A DNA stretch of 33,889 nucleotides. Origin: WTAW01 sp964406575 (lineage in GTDB: Bacteria; Acidobacteriota; Aminicenantia; Aminicenantales; Aminicenantaceae). The stretch covers positions 1-33,889 of the forward strand of contig CAYOSH010000040.1 of the NCBI GenBank assembly GCA_964406575.1, in the 5' to 3' direction. A program made the translations under genes and the position numbers. The notes beneath the pieces are model-generated. The model worked only from the letters and a program-made list of their open reading frames with translations. It was not told the DNA's origin and did no database searches. Below are positions 31,657 to 33,889 of the stretch, in pieces; position 1 is the first letter of the stretch, and each line of letters starts with the position of its first letter.

Positions 31657-33816
31657 TTATTCAGCGATACCCATCTCTTTGATAAGATGACTGACACCCC
31701 CATATTTTTGTGTCACCCAGAGAACATATCGGATATCCACACCAATCGACCGGCTGTAGGAGGCACTCCAGGCATAGTCATTGATCGTTGCCTCCCAAGT
31801 GCGGTCAAAATTCACCCCCACTAGCTGTCCACGCGCATCGAGGACAGGGCTTCCGGAATTTCCCCCTGTTGTGTCCATATCGTAGAGGATACATACAGGA
31901 ACGCTTTTCAAATCAGGGTGAGCATAACGGCCAAAATCCTTCGCTTTATACAAGGCAGTGATTTTTTCAGGCGTATCGAAGGGTTCCTCTCCCGAGGTTT
32001 TTTCGATGACACCATCGAGTGTCGTGATGGGTTTATAAAAAACTGCATCCATAGGTGTGTAACCACGAATACGTCCGAAGGTTAGCCTCAGGGTTCCGTT
32101 GGCATCCGGGATAAAGGCTGTTTTGAGAAACGCCTGTTTCACATCAAGGAGTTGGGCATAGAGCTGATCATAAAGACCTTTGCGTGCCTTATTCCTTTCT
32201 CTCTGCAGCATATATGTGGGGTAAAGGTCTGCAGCCAACTGAATAAAGGGATCCTTCATGTTCATGAGCTCTTCTGTTGATTGGGAAAAGGTCTTTTTCA
32301 AAACGTCTTCCTCTGAGAGTTTTGTTTGGGAATAGGCCTCTATAATGAACTCATTGATGGCTTTTTCTGGATCGTTGTCCTTGATGATCGTATCCACAGC
32401 AGGAATTCGAAATTCTCCGGGAAGACGCGCAGCCCTCATCAACATCTCTTTGAGGATAGCTTTGTCCGTAGGCTCGTAGTAATTTTTCTGGGACAGCAGT
32501 AATCTTTCTTTTGTGCGGGAGAAATTGCGATCCATGTAAGCGGACTCCCTCTCCAAATCGGGTTTTTTGCGCTCAATGCTTGCTTCATATACAGTGCATC
32601 CCAACGATGTCAAAATGGCGCTGCGTCCGAGATAGCTGAGAAGCAGCTCATATTCGGCCCTTTTGCGCATATCCTCAGCCATTTCCCCCATCTTTTTTAA
32701 GAGATCTCCATATTTTACGGTGCGATCTTTACCAGCTAAGATGTATTCCTGAAGGGCTTGTTCCTCCTGTTTTTTCTTTTTGACCAGATCGAGACGCTTC
32801 ATCCCTTTGAGTTTTCCCTGGTAATTCTTCATGGTGTTGGAAAGCCCTTTTTTTCGGGAAAGATGTTTGAGGGCAATGCCCCGGTCTTTTTCTCCCATCT
32901 TCTCCATGAGGGTGATTTGCCACCCATACCAATCCACGACATAGGGCATTCGCACATCTTCATCATACGCCCAGAAATGAGAGGTCTGATGCCTGTAGGT
33001 TCGGCCTGGATATCCCAACATGAAGACAAAATCTCCTTCATTCACTCCCTTGGCATTGATCTGAAAAAATCGTTTGGGACGGAAAGGGACATTCTCGAGT
33101 GAATAATCCGCAGGAGAACCATCAGGAGCCACGTAGGCACGCAAGAACGAAAAATCGCCCGTGTGGCGCGGCCACATCCAGTTATCCACATCCCCGCCGA
33201 ACTCTCCGATGGAACGCGGAGGGACGTAGACAAGACGAATATCTTTGAGGTGTGTGTAGAGGAAGAGGACATAGGACTTCCCGCTGAACATCTCGGAAAC
33301 CTCAGCGCGTTTCCCGGGATTTTTCTTTTCTGTCTCTGCCACAATCTCCTTCATCCTTTTTTCGATGGCCTTTGTTCTTTCTGCACGATCCATGCCTTCT
33401 TTGACAACACTCAACACCTCTCGAGAAACATCCCGGAAGGATTCCGTGATGCGGGCTGTCATTCCCCTGGCTGGGATTTCCTCAGAATGATTCATTGCGA
33501 GAAAACCATGCCGGATGTAGTCATTGTCTGTGGTGCTCGCAGCTTGGACAGGCCTGTAAGCCACATGATGATTGGTGATGATCAATCCTTCTGGGGACAC
33601 AAAAGATCCTGTTGCGCCCACTTGAACGACGGCAAAGATCAAACTCAAGTCATCGGGCGAAAAAATCTCATCCGGAGATATCTCCAACCCCTTGGCATTC
33701 AGGTTGAGCTTGTGGATCTCGCTGATGGGCCACATCCCCTCATCTGCGAAATAGATTTGTGAGAGCCCTGCTACAAACACGATCAAAAAGAAACCAACAA
33801 CACCCCATTTTTTCAT
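31657..33816 (-). CDS. S46-family dipeptidyl-peptidase, DPP11-like specificity residue
   Basis: A 719-residue exported serine peptidase of the S46 family (DPP7/DPP11), which removes dipeptides from N-termini in the periplasm. A signal peptide (GVVGFFLIVFVAGLS) is followed by the usual ADEGMWP. The catalytic His is in ITNHHVAY (83-84), the Asp region is GGDVDNWMWPRHTGDF, and the Ser is S654 in GNSGSPVLD. Eighteen residues after this Ser stands Arg (R672 in VNFDRTWE). In the known enzymes this place is Arg in DPP11 (cleaves after Asp/Glu) and Gly in DPP7 (hydrophobic), so acidic P1 preference is inferred. AGAGGAG precedes the ATG. First gene of the S46-galE operon. Confidence 0.93.
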   Translation of the reverse strand: MKKWGVVGFFLIVFVAGLSQIYFADEGMWPISEIHKLNLNAKGLEISPDEIFSPDDLSLIFAVVQVGATGSFVSPEGLIITNHHVAYRPVQAASTTDNDYIRHGFLAMNHSEEIPARGMTARITESFRDVSREVLSVVKEGMDRAERTKAIEKRMKEIVAETEKKNPGKRAEVSEMFSGKSYVLFLYTHLKDIRLVYVPPRSIGEFGGDVDNWMWPRHTGDFSFLRAYVAPDGSPADYSLENVPFRPKRFFQINAKGVNEGDFVFMLGYPGRTYRHQTSHFWAYDEDVRMPYVVDWYGWQITLMEKMGEKDRGIALKHLSRKKGLSNTMKNYQGKLKGMKRLDLVKKKKQEEQALQEYILAGKDRTVKYGDLLKKMGEMAEDMRKRAEYELLLSYLGRSAILTSLGCTVYEASIERKKPDLERESAYMDRNFSRTKERLLLSQKNYYEPTDKAILKEMLMRAARLPGEFRIPAVDTIIKDNDPEKAINEFIIEAYSQTKLSEEDVLKKTFSQSTEELMNMKDPFIQLAADLYPTYMLQRERNKARKGLYDQLYAQLLDVKQAFLKTAFIPDANGTLRLTFGRIRGYTPMDAVFYKPITTLDGVIEKTSGEEPFDTPEKITALYKAKDFGRYAHPDLKSVPVCILYDMDTTGGNSGSPVLDARGQLVGVNFDRTWEATINDYAWSASYSRSIGVDIRYVLWVTQKYGGVSHLIKEMGIAE

Positions 33817-33889
33817 GAAATACTCCTCTTTTTTATGGATGCAATAGATTGTAATTCAACAATTCTAAATTATCAAATCTTGAGTTCAT

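Noticed and set aside
1..33889. CRISPR arrays, tRNA, rRNA, riboswitches, phage or defence genes
   Set aside because: I looked for regular spaced repeats, T-loop-like GGTTCRA contexts and relevant protein motifs and found none that hold up.

Overview
This window reads as a chromosomal segment of a diderm (Gram-negative) bacterium with moderate GC content. Three things suggest this: a retrograde phospholipid transport operon of the mlaE-mlaF-mlaD type (which implies an outer membrane), many exported hydrolases with Sec signal peptides, and no phage, plasmid or conjugation genes. The mix of S9, S46 and M14 exopeptidases, a Ser/Thr kinase fused to TPRs, a SpoIIE-type phosphatase, DUF1028 and DUF1295 proteins resembles what is seen in Acidobacteriota/Aminicenantia-like heterotrophs. 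That placement is inference; there is no rRNA or marker gene here to settle it.

Layout. 1-2000: one end of a dispersed repeat, then a two-gene phosphate module (PhoU-like, Na/Pi cotransporter) on the minus strand. 2100-6000: a secreted DUF1028-TPR protein (+), trmO (-), a 260-bp MITE-like element, and an RpoD-type sigma factor (+) followed by a relic of an alpha/beta hydrolase. 6100-17800: a long minus-strand run holding a small membrane protein, an M14 carboxypeptidase with Ca-binding-like insertions, a multi-TM HAMP-SpoIIE phosphatase, an exported TPR-thioredoxin protein, a frame-broken zinc-ribbon relic, an HtrA-like protease without a visible export signal, a DUF2752 pair and a kinase-TPR protein. 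18000-20500: an Asp/Glu-racemase-family protein, a tiny membrane protein and a decayed thioredoxin/thioredoxin-reductase fusion that has lost both its FAD and NAD(P)H nucleotide-binding segments. 20700-26000: an S9 peptidase (+), converging on the mlaEFD operon (-), then a cupin (+). 26100-28400: a heparinase II/III-like exported polysaccharide lyase (+), possibly starting at AUU. 28500-33900 (-): an unknown coiled-coil protein, a 165-bp hairpin element, and a tight operon of S46 peptidase, galE, DUF3795 and DUF1295.

Together the genes describe a cell that degrades proteins and peptides outside the cytoplasm (S9, S46 with a predicted acidic-P1 preference, M14, HtrA) and probably uronate-containing glycans (heparinase-like enzyme with cupin), with Ser/Thr phosphorylation signalling. 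I see no defence island, CRISPR, tRNA or rRNA. The least explained items are two families of palindromic intergenic elements, three decaying genes, and several proteins with altered key residues or unusual domain combinations. I did not find a clear multi-gene novel system.
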